A stretch of 5,731 bases of DNA from Peptococcaceae bacterium (GTDB lineage: Bacteria > Bacillota > Peptococcia > Peptococcales > Peptococcaceae): NCBI GenBank assembly GCA_017383785.1, contig JAFNVD010000099.1:1-5731 (forward strand), written 5' to 3'. Position numbers and translations under genes: made by a program. Each line of letters opens with the position of its first letter. Within the stretch, counting starts at the first letter, position 1. Positions 5,617 to 5,731 of the stretch are shown one piece after another. The notes beneath the pieces were generated by a model. That model searched no databases. It saw nothing but the letters and a program-made list of their open reading frames with translations, and was not told the DNA's origin.

Positions 5617-5643
5617 GGGCGGATGACCACATCCGCCCTTTTT
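5617..5643 (+). terminator. Rho-independent terminator of copA
   Basis: GGGCGGATG (5617-5625) pairs perfectly with CATCCGCCC (5630-5638) around an ACCA loop and is followed by five Ts (5639-5643). It begins ten bases after the copA stop codon, so it should end the csoR/copA transcript. Confidence 0.9.
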
Positions 5644-5649
5644 CATTAT

Positions 5650-5680
5650 AAAAAAACAGGGACGATGTGGTCATCGTCCC
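5650..5680 (-). terminator. Terminator hairpin for leftward transcription
   Basis: CATCGTCCC and GGGACGATG (5672-5680 and 5659-5667) form a perfect 9-bp stem with a 4-base loop. On the minus strand it is followed by TG and seven Ts (5656-5650). It would stop a convergent gene entering from the right, although none is visible in this window. It is also the second half of the REP-like pair. Confidence 0.65.
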
Positions 5681-5700
5681 CTACAATATTTCATCAGAAA

Positions 5701-5716
5701 TGTTTCACGTGAAACA
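5701..5716. promoter_or_regulatory. parS site (ParB/Spo0J binding)
   Basis: TGTTTCACGTGAAACA is an exact match to the bacterial chromosomal parS consensus (TGTTNCACGTGAAACA). The perfect palindrome extends three bases each side (5698-5719). ParB loads here as a CTP-dependent clamp to organise and segregate the origin region and recruit SMC. Such sites lie mostly in origin-proximal DNA, often near parAB. Confidence 0.93.
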
Positions 5717-5731
5717 TTTTTAATCATTGAA

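Larger units (their letters stand above)
5611..5686. repeat. REP/REPIN-like pair of inverted hairpins
   Basis: The left half begins ATTGTAGGGGCGGATGACCA (5610-5629) and the right half, read on the minus strand, begins ATTGTAGGGGACGATGACCA (5687-5668). Each folds into a perfect 9-bp stem with a 4-base loop, and the differences between the copies are paired within each stem. The whole is bounded by TTGTAGGGG and CCCCTACAA. This is the form of a palindromic extragenic repeat pair. Copies elsewhere in the genome are expected but cannot be seen here. Confidence 0.7.

Noticed and set aside
5719..5731. C-terminal end of a leftward gene (TTA stop at 5720-5722 on the minus strand)
   Set aside because: The leftward terminator at 5650-5680 makes this conceivable, but only three sense codons would be visible, which cannot support a gene call.

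Overview
The window looks like a low-to-medium GC, anaerobic, Firmicutes-type chromosome. Shine-Dalgarno sites are strong (AGGAGGTG, GGGAGGAA, GAGGAGG), promoters are sigma-A-like, the flavin/iron-sulfur genes resemble those of electron-bifurcating hydrogenases, and copper control is by CsoR. A gut member of the Negativicutes (Acidaminococcus/Phascolarctobacterium/Megasphaera-like) is my best guess. It rests on protein and codon style only.

Left part (1-1737, minus strand): a two-gene operon reads leftward out of the window. A NuoE/HydC-like [2Fe-2S] subunit (1240-1737) is followed, with its stop codon inside the next Shine-Dalgarno site, by a NuoF/HydB-like FMN/NADH-binding subunit (1-1226). 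The second gene is cut by the window edge. Together they would oxidise or reduce NAD(P) and pass electrons to an Fe-S hydrogenase or ferredoxin partner, probably encoded further left.

Middle (1738-2955): two long AT-rich intergenic regions flank a small CsoR-type copper-sensing repressor gene (2345-2608). csoR has a clear extended -10 promoter (2262-2290) and a C5/G5 palindromic CsoR operator (2301-2317) just after the predicted transcription start. The two regions also carry two clusters of DnaA boxes (2159-2201 and 2689-2805), a 37-bp AT-rich perfect inverted repeat, overlapping palindromes, and three perfect tandem copies of a 21-bp AT-rich unit. This resembles replication-origin or DnaA-titration architecture more than ordinary promoter DNA.

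Right part (2956-5607): one long frame encodes a copper-exporting P1B ATPase, CopA, read straight through a low-complexity linker into a second heavy-metal-binding domain. That C-terminal domain has its own Shine-Dalgarno site and ATG (5392), so the locus probably yields both a CopA-CopZ fusion and a free 71-residue CopZ chaperone. Copper would release CsoR, inducing csoR and possibly copA; CopZ would deliver Cu(I) to CopA for export.

Right edge (5608-5731): two inverted, nearly identical hairpins (a bidirectional terminator and REP-like pair) are followed by an exact 16-bp ParB-binding parS palindrome (5701-5716). parS sites lie mostly in origin-proximal DNA, so together with the DnaA boxes it suggests the window lies close to, or includes, the chromosome origin. 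This is an inference that a whole-genome skew plot could settle.
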